Part shown: positions 9,415 to 20,245 of the stretch, one piece after another | Layout: each line of letters opens with the position of its first letter | Position numbering within the stretch: position 1 is the stretch's first letter | Source: Acidobacteriota bacterium | GTDB lineage: Bacteria; Acidobacteriota; Terriglobia; Acidiferrales; UBA7541 | DNA: 64,000 nucleotides | Assembly: GCA_013289665.1 (NCBI GenBank) | Contig: JABCZN010000012.1 | Location: forward strand, 62,001 to 126,000 | Direction: 5' to 3' | Translations under genes and position numbers: made by a program | Notes under the pieces: generated by a model | What the model was told of the DNA's origin: nothing | Databases searched by the model: none | What the model saw: the letters and a program-made list of their open reading frames with translations, nothing else

Positions 9415-9462
9415 TATGATGCGGGCGCCTCAATACTGCCTTCCCTAAAGGAGACCACCACT

Positions 9463-9993
9463 ATGACTATTGGAAAATCAATGCTTGGCGAATTTGATCA
9501 GGAAATGGCCGGGACTCGCAAAACTCTTGAACGCCTGCCTGAGCAGAAGTGGAATTGGAAGCCCCACGACAAGTCCGGCACGGTTGGGTGGCTTGCGGGC
9601 CACATCGCCACGATGCCCGGATGGATCACGATGACTCTGCAGACCGAGCAGCTTGATTACGCGCCGGTGGGCGGACCCGCCTACGAGCCTCCGAAGATGG
9701 AGAACCGCCAGCAGATCCTCGCCGAATTCGACAAGGGCGTGACGGAAGCCCGCAAGGCAATCGCGGACGCGAGTGACGCAGACATGCTGAAGGATTGGAC
9801 GCTGCTGGCCGGTGGGCAGACCATTTTCACCATGCCGCGCGTGGCTTGCCTTCGCGGCATGGTGCTGAATCACATCATTCATCACCGCGCACAATTGACC
9901 GTTTACTACCGGCTGCTCGGTGTTCCCGTTCCCGGCCTGTATGGGCCGAGCGCCGACGAAACGCAGTCTGCTGCGGACGCGGCGGCGAATTAA
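9463..9993 (+). CDS. DinB-family protein
   Basis: MTIGKSMLGEFDQEMAGTRKTLERLPEQKWNWKPHDKSGTVGWLAGHIATMPGW...LNHIIHHRAQLTVYYRLLGVPVPGLYGPSADE. Confidence 0.9.
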   Translation: MTIGKSMLGEFDQEMAGTRKTLERLPEQKWNWKPHDKSGTVGWLAGHIATMPGWITMTLQTEQLDYAPVGGPAYEPPKMENRQQILAEFDKGVTEARKAIADASDADMLKDWTLLAGGQTIFTMPRVACLRGMVLNHIIHHRAQLTVYYRLLGVPVPGLYGPSADETQSAADAAAN

Positions 9994-10102
9994 TCTACTT
10001 TGTTGATGACCGGGGCGAGGCGTCAACGCTCCGGCCTCCCTTCTCGGCTGACTTTCACTCCTCGCGGTATAATTGAGCTTCTGTCATTCAGGAGGTGTTT
10101 CC

Positions 10103-11287
10103 ATGGAAACCGCAGTCATTCTCTCCGCTGTCCGCACGCCAATCGGCAAATTTCAGGGTGGACTTTCAGGTTTCACGGCTCCCGAACTCGGCGGAAAAAT
10201 TGTGGCCGAATCCGTGCGGCGCGCGGGGCTTGAGGGCCAGCAGGTCGACGAAGCGATACTCGGCAACGTGGTGCAGGCTGGGCTCGGGCAGAATCCCGCG
10301 CGCCAGGCGGCGCTGAAGGGCGGTTGCGATCCTCGCGTGGCGGCGATGACCATCAACAAGGTTTGCGGCTCTGGACTGAAGGCCGTGGCGCTTGCCGCGC
10401 AGGCCGTACAGCTGGGCGAAAGCGAAATTGTGGTCGCCGGCGGGATGGAGTCCATGTCGAACTGCCCATATCTTCTGCCGCAGGCGCGCACCGGTTATCG
10501 CCTGGGCGACGGCAAGCTGGTGGATTCGATGATTCTGGACGGCCTGTGGGACGCCTATGAAAACTTTCACATGGGGAACACGGGCGAACTGGTCGCGGAA
10601 AAATACAAGATCTCCCGCGTGGAGCAGGATAAGTTTGCTTTCGAGAGTCACCAGAAAGCAATTCGTGCGCGCAAGTCGTGCTTTTTTGAAGCGCAAATCC
10701 TGCCGATCGAAGTGCCGCAGAAGAAGGGCGATCCGTTGGTCGTCAAGTACGACGAGTCGCCACGCGAGGACTCAACGCTCGAAGCGCTGGCCAGGCTGAA
10801 GCCTGCTTTCAAAAAAGATGGCACTGTGACCGCGGGCAACGCGCCGGGGACAAACGATGGGGCGGCGGCGCTGGTGGTCACGAGCGAGCGTAATGCATCA
10901 CGACTTGGCAAGCAGCCAATCGCTCGGATCGTCGCGCAAGCCGTGAGCGGCGTGGAGCCCAAATGGGTGATGATGGCGCCGGTCGAGGCAGTCGAAAAAC
11001 TTCTTGCGAAAACCGGCTGGGACCGCGAGAAGGATGTGGACCTGGTGGAACTGAACGAAGCGTTTGCGGTTGCGGCGATCGCGGTGACGCGCCAACTCAA
11101 GCTGAACCCCGAAAGGGTAAATGTGAATGGTGGCGCGGTGGCGCTTGGCCATCCCATTGGCGCATCCGGCGCGCGAATTCTGGTTACGCTGCTGTATGAA
11201 CTGCAGCGCCGCAACCTGAAACGCGGCATTGCCGCCCTGTGCCTCGGCGGCGGCAACGCGGTTGCCCTTGCCGTTGAACGCTACTAA
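10103..11287 (+). CDS. Acetyl-CoA C-acyltransferase (thiolase)
   Basis: [31 protein letters not shown]...[12 protein letters not shown]...[20 protein letters not shown]...[10 protein letters not shown]. Confidence 0.95.
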   Translation: METAVILSAVRTPIGKFQGGLSGFTAPELGGKIVAESVRRAGLEGQQVDEAILGNVVQAGLGQNPARQAALKGGCDPRVAAMTINKVCGSGLKAVALAAQAVQLGESEIVVAGGMESMSNCPYLLPQARTGYRLGDGKLVDSMILDGLWDAYENFHMGNTGELVAEKYKISRVEQDKFAFESHQKAIRARKSCFFEAQILPIEVPQKKGDPLVVKYDESPREDSTLEALARLKPAFKKDGTVTAGNAPGTNDGAAALVVTSERNASRLGKQPIARIVAQAVSGVEPKWVMMAPVEAVEKLLAKTGWDREKDVDLVELNEAFAVAAIAVTRQLKLNPERVNVNGGAVALGHPIGASGARILVTLLYELQRRNLKRGIAALCLGGGNAVALAVERY

Positions 11288-11315
11288 TCGCTTCACGCTT
11301 CCTTGTTCTTGAATC

Positions 11316-11786
11316 CTAGCCTCGTTTGTGGGCGTGTTCAAAAAGCGCCTTGGTTTCCATGGCTTCGTTGGTTTCGAGCAGAGTCTTCAGGTTGGAGAGA
11401 ACCACGGGCCAGCCGCGGGTGATGCCGCGTTCCATCTCGGAGCCGGGTTCGAGCTCGTCGTGCGTCACTTTCAGGCGGACGGCGTTCCCGACCGGCTCGA
11501 TGTCAAACGTCACGCGCGTATGCTTCTCCGGAGCCTGAGCATCGGCGGGGAAAGCCCATGTTATTACAAGGCGCCGCGGCGGCGTGGATTCCACAACCTT
11601 TCCGGCCAGCCGGATTTCGCCTGTTGATGCGTCCTCGTGTTTCCAGTTTGAGCCGACCTTCCAGTCAGAGACGTTCAAGTGGCCCCAATACTTGCGGGTC
11701 ATTTCCGGATCCATCAGGGCGTTCCACACTTTTTCCACGCTTGATGAAATGTACGTGACGTAAACGAACTGAGATTTATTTTTCAT
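11316..11786 (-). CDS. SRPBCC / AHSA1-family protein
   Basis: VYVTYISSSVEKVWNALMDPEMTRKYWGH...VTHDELEPGSEMERGITRGWPVVLSNLKTLLE. Confidence 0.9.
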   Translation of the reverse strand: MKNKSQFVYVTYISSSVEKVWNALMDPEMTRKYWGHLNVSDWKVGSNWKHEDASTGEIRLAGKVVESTPPRRLVITWAFPADAQAPEKHTRVTFDIEPVGNAVRLKVTHDELEPGSEMERGITRGWPVVLSNLKTLLETNEAMETKALFEHAHKRG

Positions 11787-12135
11787 AATCCTTCTCCAGC
11801 TCCTCCTTTAGGTCGTACAGGGCCTGCAACCTGGAACGTTCAAACTTTCCGATCCAGCGTTCGTAGATTTCGTGAATGGGCACAGGATTCAAGTAGTGGA
11901 GTTTCTCGCGGCCCCGCCATACGGTGACGACCAGGTTGGCGGCTTCGAGCAGCCTCAGGTGCTTGGCCACTGCCTGGCGGGTCATGTCGAGAGGTTCAGA
12001 AAGTTCGCCCAAGGTCTGACCGTTATCCACCCGCAAGATATCCAGCAATTTTCTGCGGCTGGGATCGGCGAGGGCCCTGAAAACCTTGTTTTTCTCCACG
12101 GGGGGATAATATGGAACCAAATGGTTGCATGTCAA
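11776..12135 (-). CDS. ArsR-family transcriptional regulator, overlapping the SRPBCC gene
   Basis: KVFRALADPSRRKLLDILRVDNGQTLGELSEPLDMTRQAVAKHLRLLEAANLVVTVWRGREKLHYLNPVPI. Confidence 0.92.
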   Translation of the reverse strand: MTCNHLVPYYPPVEKNKVFRALADPSRRKLLDILRVDNGQTLGELSEPLDMTRQAVAKHLRLLEAANLVVTVWRGREKLHYLNPVPIHEIYERWIGKFERSRLQALYDLKEELEKDYEK

Positions 12136-12235
12136 GCGAGGATTTTCTGCGGGCGAGGGACAGCCCCCAGGCCCTGCTTGCAGCTGGCAAGCGGAAGGCC
12201 TGAGCTAGAAATGTTTCGAGGGAGCGGAAGACGCG

Positions 12236-12841
12236 CTACGCGGCTGGCGCGGGCTTGGGGTGCGCGAGTTCGGTGGCGCAGTAGGGACAGAACTTGTCGG
12301 TGTCGGAGACTTCGCGCTGGCACTGCGGGCAGGCGGGGTGGAGATTGCATTTGCAGTTTGGGCAGAAATTGAACCGGGCATTGACGCTGGCGGAGCATTG
12401 CGGGCAGGTGAAGGGAAGCGGCTCTCGAACCAGCAGATAGATAATGAAGCCAATGAAGAAGTAGCCGCCGGACAGCAGAAGAACCAGCAGCGTCCACAGG
12501 CCGGGATTCATACCACGGCGCTTGGCGTCGCGATAGACATAGCCGAACGAGAAAAACAGGATGGAGAGAGCGACAGCGCCCAGGGTGATGACACCGCCGA
12601 GCTCAAAATAGGAAAGCTCCGGGTCGTGGCGGAGTGATTCGTCGCCGGGGAATACGGGTCCGTTAGTCTCGAAGCCATAATGATTGACGGAGAAGCCAAT
12701 GATCAAAGCGAGGATGTACAGCAAAAGGCACATCACGACGAGCCACTTCGGGATGATGCGGAGCTCATCGCGGAAGCGGCTGTGTTCGCGCTTCCGGCGG
12801 AAGCGGATGAGGCGAAGGCGTTCTGTGAATGCGTCAGACAT
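12236..12841 (-). CDS. Membrane protein with C-terminal double zinc ribbon
   Basis: TM segments then FTCPQCSASVNARFNFCPNCKCNLHPACPQCQREVSDTDKFCPYCATEL. Confidence 0.8.
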   Translation of the reverse strand: MSDAFTERLRLIRFRRKREHSRFRDELRIIPKWLVVMCLLLYILALIIGFSVNHYGFETNGPVFPGDESLRHDPELSYFELGGVITLGAVALSILFFSFGYVYRDAKRRGMNPGLWTLLVLLLSGGYFFIGFIIYLLVREPLPFTCPQCSASVNARFNFCPNCKCNLHPACPQCQREVSDTDKFCPYCATELAHPKPAPAA

Positions 12842-12992
12842 GTGTGTTTCCTTTTCTTTGCGACTACTCAATCTGTTTTTCCACTAAATCCTGTCAGGGC
12901 CTTTCAAGACTCGGGGCCACCTTACGGCCGCCGCAATCAAGTCTCACCGGGGAAGGCGGCGTAAAGCCGCCCCTGCGCAAATCGGACTTGGC

Positions 12993-13469
12993 TCAATTCT
13001 TGTTACTCCATTCGGCGGTTAGAGCCTTCTGATGGAGGATGATCGCGGCAGCGAGCAGCGGGGGCACCGTCCACCAAAGCACGAATCCAAATTCCAGAGC
13101 GAGCTTCGGCAGACCAAAGTTAGCGCCGAGCCATGCAAGACCCCGCCACACGAGCGGCGCGCTGAAAACGCCGAGCAGCCAGCTTGCCGCCGTGACTGCC
13201 CAGAGCCAGAAACTTCCGTTCGACCCGTTTGAAGTTTCCTGAGCGCGCAAGCGAACACGGAACTGCGTGCGGGCTGCAAGATCGCGTGGAACGCGGACCG
13301 GCACGGACCGCAAGGCGCGCAAGGCATTTTGCGTTACGCTCGCTTCCATTGCGCAGGCGGGGCACTCCGCCAAATGCTCACGGAGCCAGGCTTCATCGGC
13401 GGGCCGCAAACCTTCCACGGCGGATTCCGCCAGCAGCCGTTGGGCGCGCTCGTGCAGGTTTTCACTCAT
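12993..13469 (-). CDS. Anti-sigma factor, zf-HC2 type
   Basis: LREHLAECPACAMEASV HxxxCxxC motif, downstream TM segments; ATGA overlap with the sigma gene. Confidence 0.8.
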   Translation of the reverse strand: MSENLHERAQRLLAESAVEGLRPADEAWLREHLAECPACAMEASVTQNALRALRSVPVRVPRDLAARTQFRVRLRAQETSNGSNGSFWLWAVTAASWLLGVFSAPLVWRGLAWLGANFGLPKLALEFGFVLWWTVPPLLAAAIILHQKALTAEWSNKN

Positions 13470-14089
13470 GCGGCACCTTCGGTCATCGCCGTTTTCAGCG
13501 CCGCCAGGCCCCGGTAGAGGCGCGACTTTACGGTTGAAATCGGCGTGGCCGTTACTGCGGCGATTTCCTCGAGGCCCAGTTCTTCGCTGAAGCGCAGCAT
13601 CAGGACTTCGCGATAGTAGGGTGGAATTTTCAGAAGCGAGAGTTGCACGATTTGCTCGTTTTCGCGGCTCACGAGCATTTGCAACGCGGAGCTTGCCTGT
13701 TTATCCGGCGGATCGTACGGGGTGTTGCTCCGCGGGTCGCTTAAATCCTCGAGGCTGGCAGTTTTCTTGCGGCGCGAGGCGTCAATCACCAGGTTGCGCG
13801 CGATGGCGAAGAGCCACGAGTCGAATTTCGATTTGCCGTTGTACTGGCCGCCGCGCTCCAGCACGCGAATCCAGGTTTCCTGGAAGAGGTCTTCGGCCAG
13901 CGGAGGATTGGCGGTGAGAAACAGAAGATAACGGTAGAGGCGCTGCTGGTATTGCTCGATCAGGCGGTCGAGCAGGTCCGGGTCGCGCTGGCGCAGTCCG
14001 ATAGCGAGGGCGTGGGTGTCTTCGGTCATCAAACCCGCGAACAGCAGCGGTGTCGGTCGGGCGGCCAGGGTAAAAGCGGGTGCGCTCAT
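13466..14089 (-). CDS. ECF RNA polymerase sigma factor (SigE/RpoE-like)
   Basis: LIEQYQQRLYRYLLFLTANPPLAEDLFQETWIRVLERG...PPYYREVLMLRFSEELGLEEIAAVTATPISTVKSRLYRGLAAL; start choice uncertain. Confidence 0.9.
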   Translation of the reverse strand: MSAPAFTLAARPTPLLFAGLMTEDTHALAIGLRQRDPDLLDRLIEQYQQRLYRYLLFLTANPPLAEDLFQETWIRVLERGGQYNGKSKFDSWLFAIARNLVIDASRRKKTASLEDLSDPRSNTPYDPPDKQASSALQMLVSRENEQIVQLSLLKIPPYYREVLMLRFSEELGLEEIAAVTATPISTVKSRLYRGLAALKTAMTEGAA

Positions 14090-14279
14090 ACTACCTTGTA
14101 TACGAGTCCCGTGCAGGAAAAGACGCGTCGCCCAGCGGGCCCGTTCGCCAGGTTCTAACACTATTCTTTACATATAGATAAAGGCAGGAAATGTTCGTAT
14201 ACTTTTCTGTCTCCGGGCCGTCTTATGTTCCAAGAGCCGGTAGGCACTCTCCGCGCAATTTCCAGGAAGGGAATCACGC

Positions 14280-16424
14280 ATGAACATTCGTCAGCTAGCG
14301 CTGCACCTGCGCTTCGTATTGACCGTTTTCTCCACGCTAATGCTCTCGACCATCTCGATGGCCCAGGGGCTCGACTATCCCCAGGCGCGGAAGGACAACC
14401 AGGTGGAGGACTATCACGGTACGAAGGTCGCCGATCCTTATCGCTGGCTGGAGGATGACAATTCCGCGGAAACGGCCAAGTGGGTGGAAGCGGAGAACAA
14501 GGTCACGTTCGCCTATCTCGACAAGATTCCGTATCGGGCCCAGGTGAAGACGCGCCTGGAGCAGCTCTTTAACTTCCCCAGGTACACGCCGCCTTTCCGC
14601 AAGGGCGATTATCTCTTTTTCACCAAGAACGACGGGCTGCAGAATCAGAACGTGGTTTACGCGCAGAAGGGGCTGGAGAGCGCGCCGAAAGTGTTGCTCG
14701 ATCCAAACAAGTTTTCGGCCGACGGGACTTCGCGTTTAGGCGCGTTTAACGTTTCCGACGATGGCCGCTACGCCGCTTACGGAATTTCCGTTGGCGGATC
14801 GGACTGGCAGGAAGGGCACGTGATCGAGATCGCCACGCGGAAGGTTCTCACGGATGAGCTGAAATGGATCAAATTCACGGGCTTCGGCTGGGCGGGAAAT
14901 GGATTCTTCTACAGCCGGTTCGACGCGCCGGAGACGGGGCACGAACTTTCGTCGAAGAACGAGTTTCAGAAGGTCTACTTCCACGTTCTAGGCACGGAAC
15001 AATCCGCCGATGAACTGATTTACGAAGACAAGCAGAATCCGCAGCGCCTTCAATCGGTGGCGACGACCAACGACCAGCGGTTTGCCGTTCTTACGGTTTC
15101 CGACCGGGGCAAAGGGAAGCGCGGCAATGCACTGTATTTCCGCGACCTCTCCAAGAAAGAGAAGGCGTTTACCCCGATCGTCACTGAAATCAGCGACGAC
15201 TCCTTTGCGGTGGTGGACAATCTGGGCGAAAAACTCCTGATCGCCACGGACCAGAACGCGCCCAAAGGGAAGCTGGTGCTTTTCGATCCGGCCAATCCCA
15301 AGGCGCCGTGGAAGGAAATTATTCCGGAGAAGGTGGATTCCCTGGACAACGTGGAATCGCTGGGTGGAAAACTGTTCGCGACTTATTTGAAGGATGTGGC
15401 GAGCCACGTCTATGTTTACAGCGCCTCGGGAGAACTCGAGAACGAGATCGAGCTTCCCGGCGCCGGCGCGGCCACGGGATTCCGCGGCAATCGCGGCGAC
15501 AAGGACGCATTCTTTTTGTACACGTCGTTCAACTATCCGCCGAGCGTGTTTCGCTACGATTTGGCGGCGAGGAAAGCTAGCGCCTACCGGACACCGGAAG
15601 TTCATGGCTTTCTCCCCGAGAATTACGAAACGAAACAGGTTTTCTACAACACCAAGGATGGAACGCGGATTCCGATGTTCCTGGTCTATAAAAAGGGGCT
15701 GAAGCTGGATGGTTCGAATCCGACTCTGCTCTACGGCTATGGCGGATTCAACATCACCCTGGCGCCGGCGTTCAGCCCATTGCGGCTTGCGTTGCTCGAA
15801 CAGGGATTTGTTTACGCCTCGGCAAATTTGCGCGGCGGCGGGGAATATGGCGAAAAGTGGCACGACGCCGGAACCAAGCTGAAGAAACAGAATGTTTTCG
15901 ACGATTTTATCGCCGCGGCGGAATGGCTGATCGCCAATAAATATACTTCGCCGGATAAACTGGCCATCAATGGCGGGTCAAACGGCGGGTTGCTCGTTGG
16001 CGCGGTGATGAACCAGAGGCCGGAGTTGTTTCATGTTGCGGTGCCGCAGGTCGGCGTGATGGACATGCTGCGGTTTCAGAAATTCACGATTGGGTGGAAC
16101 TGGGCGGCGGATTATGGCTCGAGCGATGATGCGGAGCAGTTCAATGCCATTTACAAGTACTCGCCGCTGCACAACATCAAACCCGGAGTGAAATACCCGG
16201 CGACGCTGATTACCACGGCGGACCACGACGACCGCGTGGTTCCGGCGCATTCATTTAAATACGCAGCAACGATGCAGGCCGAAGCAAGTCCCGCGAATCC
16301 GGTGCTGATTCGCGTGGAAACCAAATCCGGGCACGGTGCCAGCAGCACCACGAAGGCCATCGAAACGACCGCGGACATGTACTCGTTCATTTTCTACAAC
16401 TTGGGCGTTACGCCGAAATATTGA
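14280..16424 (+). CDS. Prolyl oligopeptidase family serine peptidase (S9A)
   Basis: DYPQARKDNQVEDYHGTKVADPYRWLEDD...ANLRGGGEYGEKWHDAG...LAINGGSNGGLLVGAVMNQRPELF. Confidence 0.95.
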   Translation: MNIRQLALHLRFVLTVFSTLMLSTISMAQGLDYPQARKDNQVEDYHGTKVADPYRWLEDDNSAETAKWVEAENKVTFAYLDKIPYRAQVKTRLEQLFNFPRYTPPFRKGDYLFFTKNDGLQNQNVVYAQKGLESAPKVLLDPNKFSADGTSRLGAFNVSDDGRYAAYGISVGGSDWQEGHVIEIATRKVLTDELKWIKFTGFGWAGNGFFYSRFDAPETGHELSSKNEFQKVYFHVLGTEQSADELIYEDKQNPQRLQSVATTNDQRFAVLTVSDRGKGKRGNALYFRDLSKKEKAFTPIVTEISDDSFAVVDNLGEKLLIATDQNAPKGKLVLFDPANPKAPWKEIIPEKVDSLDNVESLGGKLFATYLKDVASHVYVYSASGELENEIELPGAGAATGFRGNRGDKDAFFLYTSFNYPPSVFRYDLAARKASAYRTPEVHGFLPENYETKQVFYNTKDGTRIPMFLVYKKGLKLDGSNPTLLYGYGGFNITLAPAFSPLRLALLEQGFVYASANLRGGGEYGEKWHDAGTKLKKQNVFDDFIAAAEWLIANKYTSPDKLAINGGSNGGLLVGAVMNQRPELFHVAVPQVGVMDMLRFQKFTIGWNWAADYGSSDDAEQFNAIYKYSPLHNIKPGVKYPATLITTADHDDRVVPAHSFKYAATMQAEASPANPVLIRVETKSGHGASSTTKAIETTADMYSFIFYNLGVTPKY

Positions 16425-16576
16425 TGTGCTGAGTCCGGTGCACGCAATTTTTTCGGGCTTGCGGTAGACTGCGGGACGCAAATGCAATAAGCGGGCGATT
16501 ACACAGGAAGGGTCTACTCTTTTACGGGGCGAGAGTATAGTTTGGGGTCTCCCTTCCTTCTGCCGCGGAGGCTTCC

Positions 16577-17176
16577 ATGAAGCAAGCTGCGGTTGGTTTC
16601 CGGGTGCATTCGGGCTGGAGTGCGCTCGTAGCGACATCCCTCGAGAATGGCGCGCCCACTGTTGTGAGCCGCGAGAGAGTTCACCTGGTCGAAACGTTCA
16701 GTTACAGATTCCGCCAGCCCTATCACACCGCGGGAAGAATGCCGCCGGAGAAGGCTCGCGAGTTCGTTGCCGGTTCGCTCTCCCTCGCGAGGCGCCTGGC
16801 GACTTCTGCGCTTCGCGCGAAGCAGACAGACCTCGGGAAACAAGGATACGAAGTGGCGGGATGCGCGCTGCTGCTGGCATCTGGCAGGACGCTGCCCGGC
16901 CTGGAGGGCATTCTGCGGTCCCATGCGCTCATCCACACCGCGGACGGAGAACTGTTCCGCGAAGCGCTCCGCCAATCGTCCGCGGATTGTGGTCTGGAGA
17001 TCACCTGCATCAAGGAGCGGGAACTGTTGGACCGCGGAGTGAAGACGCTTCGGACGAGGCGTGACAAACTCCTGCGACGATTGACGGAACTCGGAACTGC
17101 GTTCGGGTCTCCCTGGACGCAAGACGAAAAATACGCAGCCCTGGCCGGTTGGCTCGTTTTGGCGGATCGGGCCTGA
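16577..17176 (+). CDS. Hypothetical protein (199 aa)
   Basis: Long ORF with ATG preceded by a GGAGG-like RBS; no family recognised. Confidence 0.6.
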   Translation: MKQAAVGFRVHSGWSALVATSLENGAPTVVSRERVHLVETFSYRFRQPYHTAGRMPPEKAREFVAGSLSLARRLATSALRAKQTDLGKQGYEVAGCALLLASGRTLPGLEGILRSHALIHTADGELFREALRQSSADCGLEITCIKERELLDRGVKTLRTRRDKLLRRLTELGTAFGSPWTQDEKYAALAGWLVLADRA

Positions 17177-17317
17177 AGTTTCCGCGAAACGAAATACTGC
17201 AGGCCGTTGCCTACCGCCGTCATTGAATGAGGAGCTTCCACGAGGGCTCTGCCAACTTGACCCGCAACTACCGTTCGTGTTTCCTTTACTTTCGAATGCA
17301 AAGTGCCTGGAGGATGC

Positions 17318-18178
17318 GTGAATTTGGATTCGATCAAAACGGTGGCGGTGTTGGGCGCGGGAACGATGGGAAACGGCATCGCGCATGTGTTTGCGCGGGC
17401 TGGGTACGACGTGATTTTGCGCGACGTCGAGGAGGGCTTTCTGCAGCGGGGGATGGAGACGATCAGCAAGAACCTGGACCGCGAGGTGAAGAAAGGGAAG
17501 TTGACGGAGGCGGAAAAGCCGCAGGTGCTGGCGCGGCTGAAGCCGGTGACGGATATTGCGGCGGTGGCGGCGGCGGACTTTGTGGTTGAGGCGGTACCGG
17601 AGAAGCTGGAGATCAAGCGTTCGGTTCTGACCGAGGCCGACAAGGTTCTGCGGCCGGAGGTGATTCTGACGAGCAATACGTCTTCGATAGCCATCACCAC
17701 TTTGGCGGCGATGACGAAGCGGCCGGAACGGTTTGTGGGGATGCACTTCATGAATCCCGTACCGGTGATGGCGCTGGTCGAAGTGATTCGCGCGCTGCAG
17801 ACGAGCGACGCGGCGTTTCTGACAACGATTGAGCTTGCCAAGAAATTGGGCAAGACGCCGGTGGCGGTGAACGATGCGCCGGGGTTCGTTTCGAATCGTG
17901 TGTTGATGCCGTTAATTAACGAGGCGGCTTATGCGGTGATGGAAGGCGTGGCCACTCCAGAAGCTGTGGACGCGGTGATGAAACTGGGGATGAATCACCC
18001 GATGGGCCCGCTGGAGCTGGCCGACTTCATCGGCCTCGACGTCTGCGTGGACATCATGCACGTCCTGCTCGACGGCCTTGGCGACCCCAAGTATCGGGCA
18101 TGCCCGCTGCTCAAGAAATATGTAGCCGCCGGCTGGCTGGGGCGCAAATCCGGCCGCGGGTTTCATAACTATTCCTGA
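17318..18178 (+). CDS. 3-hydroxyacyl-CoA (3-hydroxybutyryl-CoA) dehydrogenase
   Basis: GTG start after [38 protein letters not shown]...[17 protein letters not shown]...[19 protein letters not shown]. Confidence 0.93.
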   Translation: MNLDSIKTVAVLGAGTMGNGIAHVFARAGYDVILRDVEEGFLQRGMETISKNLDREVKKGKLTEAEKPQVLARLKPVTDIAAVAAADFVVEAVPEKLEIKRSVLTEADKVLRPEVILTSNTSSIAITTLAAMTKRPERFVGMHFMNPVPVMALVEVIRALQTSDAAFLTTIELAKKLGKTPVAVNDAPGFVSNRVLMPLINEAAYAVMEGVATPEAVDAVMKLGMNHPMGPLELADFIGLDVCVDIMHVLLDGLGDPKYRACPLLKKYVAAGWLGRKSGRGFHNYS

Positions 18179-18669
18179 ATTGTGGACCCAGTTGAAAGAT
18201 GGCGGGCACCAGAGGCTGCGCGCCTTCACTTCTATCGGGGCGCGTCCGGCCCAACTCTTGTGATTCAAATCTAGGATCGGACCCAGCTTTGAAGGGCTGA
18301 AAGCAATATTTGCTCGAGTATCGGAAGGTGACCCGGCAAAAATCAGTCTGAGGAAGAGCGGCATGGTGGGCAGGGCTGGACGGCGTCGAGGAGCTTCTAT
18401 TCGTTCTCGACCCACCAAGACAAAGATCCATCTCGGATGATTCGAAAGGCCAGCGAGAATGCGAATGGATGCCAGTTCCAATTTCAAAGACACAAAGAGG
18501 GGTGGCTCGAATGCTCCGAACTGTTCGATGGGCTCAAGTCGCCCGGCCACCAATACCTCAACCGGGGTTCGAACGACGAGGCGGTAATCATCGTTTCCTA
18601 TCAGGAGAATCCGACCCGAACCGATTTCCCGGCAGAAAGGCTGTAGGCGAACATATGGCGAAAATACTG

Positions 18670-18686
18670 TTTGCTTTTGTTTCGCC
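18670..18686 (+). promoter_or_regulatory. Candidate SOS/LexA box TTTGCTTTTGTTTCGCC upstream of small ORF and recA
   Basis: TTTGC-N6-TTCGC-C direct repeat with 11-bp period, matching lexA, helicase and DinB sites. Confidence 0.55.
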
Positions 18687-18726
18687 TTTGGCGTAGTGTG
18701 GCCATCAGGTTTTCAACAGGTGGCCC

Positions 18727-18930
18727 ATGGCCCAGACCCGTTTGGTTATTCTAGGCTGCGTCGAACATGAGAGACTCACTTTTGAGCTTCTTGAGGTGCG
18801 CACCCGCGGGCGGTACCTTACCCGGTTGCGCGGCATCAGCCGCGAAGAGCAGGCCGAGTGGGACCGCCGGGAGCGCGCAGCCCTGGCGCAGCTGGTGGAT
18901 CACGAGCTGGAGCATGGCTGCGGCCGTTGA
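18727..18930 (+). CDS. Small hypothetical protein (67 aa) directly upstream of recA
   Basis: MAQTRLVILGCVEHERLTFELLEVRTRGRYLTRLRGISREEQAEWDRRERAALAQLVDHELEHGCGR; charged helical protein downstream of the candidate SOS box. Confidence 0.5.
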   Translation: MAQTRLVILGCVEHERLTFELLEVRTRGRYLTRLRGISREEQAEWDRRERAALAQLVDHELEHGCGR

Positions 18931-19103
18931 AAGCCTTTGCAGTGCGGAAGGAAAGCTTGGGGTAGCATCGCCAGATACGAAATGGTAATACTCTGTTATC
19001 GTAACGTATCGGGAGAACCCGCGGCGGAGTTCCCCCGCCCGTTTGGCGATGTCCTCGACCGGCCCATTCGCGAAATTCCTAATTTCCTCGACCGAGGTGT
19101 GAA

Positions 19104-20228
19104 ATGACAGACGAAAAAGCAAAGTTGCTGGAAGCGGCGATATCGCAGATCGAGAAGTCCTACGGCAAGGGCTCGATCATGCGGCTGGGCAGCAAGGACG
19201 TGCTGGTACCTGTGAACGTGATTCCTTCGGGATGCTTGTCAATTGACGCGGCGCTGGGGGTGGGCGGTTTTCCGCGCGGGCGCGTGATCGAGATTTACGG
19301 GCCGGAATCGGGCGGCAAGACGACCATGACGCTGCACGTGATTGCCGAGGCGCAGAAGCTGGGCGGGCAGGCGGCGTTCATTGATGCGGAGCATGCGCTG
19401 GACCCGAATTACGCGCGGAAACTGGGCGTTGACGTGGACAACCTGCTGGTTTCGCAGCCCGATCACGGCGAACAAGCCCTCGAAATCGCGGAGACGCTGA
19501 TCCGCTCGGGAGGTGTAGACATTGTGGTTGTGGACTCGGTCGCGGCGTTGGTGCCGAAGGCGGAGCTGGAAGGTGAAATGGGCGATCCGCAGATGGGCTT
19601 GCAGGCCCGCTTGATGTCGCAGGCGTTGCGCAAGCTGACCGCAATTGTCTCGAAGTCCAAGACCTGCCTGATTTTCATCAACCAGATTCGTGAAAAGATC
19701 GGCGTGATGTTTGGCAATCCGGAAACGACCACGGGGGGGCGTGCGCTGAAGTTTTACGCTTCGATGCGGGTGGATATCCGGCGCATCCAGGCGATCAAGG
19801 ATGGCGATCGCGTGGTGGGTTCGCGCACACGCGCGAAGGTTGTGAAAAACAAGGTGGCCGCGCCGTTCCGCGAAGCAGAGTTCGACATTCTCTACGGGGA
19901 AGGCATTTCGCGTGAAGGCGACCTAATCGATTTGGGCGTGGACAAGGGCATTCTTGAAAAATCCGGCACGTGGCTCAGCTACGGCGGCGAGCGCATGGGC
20001 CAGGGCCGCGAGAACGCGCGGGTCTTCCTCAAAGAGAACAAGGACATCCGCGACAAACTGGAAAACGCGCTTCGCAAGAAAATGGAAATCCCGGTTTCCG
20101 GGCAGAACCCCGCAGCTGCGGGCGCTAACGGCGCAAATGGCCACGCCAGCGTACCGGCCGAAAAGCCGCCACTGAAGGCTGCGGCCGCGGTTGCCTCCGC
20201 CGACAACAAAGCGCGGCCTGCGCGTTAA
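19104..20228 (+). CDS. recA: Recombinase RecA
   Basis: [26 protein letters not shown]...[39 protein letters not shown]. Confidence 0.99.
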   Translation: MTDEKAKLLEAAISQIEKSYGKGSIMRLGSKDVLVPVNVIPSGCLSIDAALGVGGFPRGRVIEIYGPESGGKTTMTLHVIAEAQKLGGQAAFIDAEHALDPNYARKLGVDVDNLLVSQPDHGEQALEIAETLIRSGGVDIVVVDSVAALVPKAELEGEMGDPQMGLQARLMSQALRKLTAIVSKSKTCLIFINQIREKIGVMFGNPETTTGGRALKFYASMRVDIRRIQAIKDGDRVVGSRTRAKVVKNKVAAPFREAEFDILYGEGISREGDLIDLGVDKGILEKSGTWLSYGGERMGQGRENARVFLKENKDIRDKLENALRKKMEIPVSGQNPAAAGANGANGHASVPAEKPPLKAAAAVASADNKARPAR

Positions 20229-20245
20229 GCCCACCTGAGAAATCC

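Noticed and set aside
15710-15725. tRNA T-arm-like GGTTCGAATCC
   Set aside because: Lies inside the prolyl oligopeptidase coding frame; no acceptor stem or anticodon arm found.
16514-17746. 410-aa and 376-aa minus-strand ORFs over 16577..17853
   Set aside because: They oppose the recognised 3-hydroxyacyl-CoA dehydrogenase and show low-complexity Arg/His/Ser composition.
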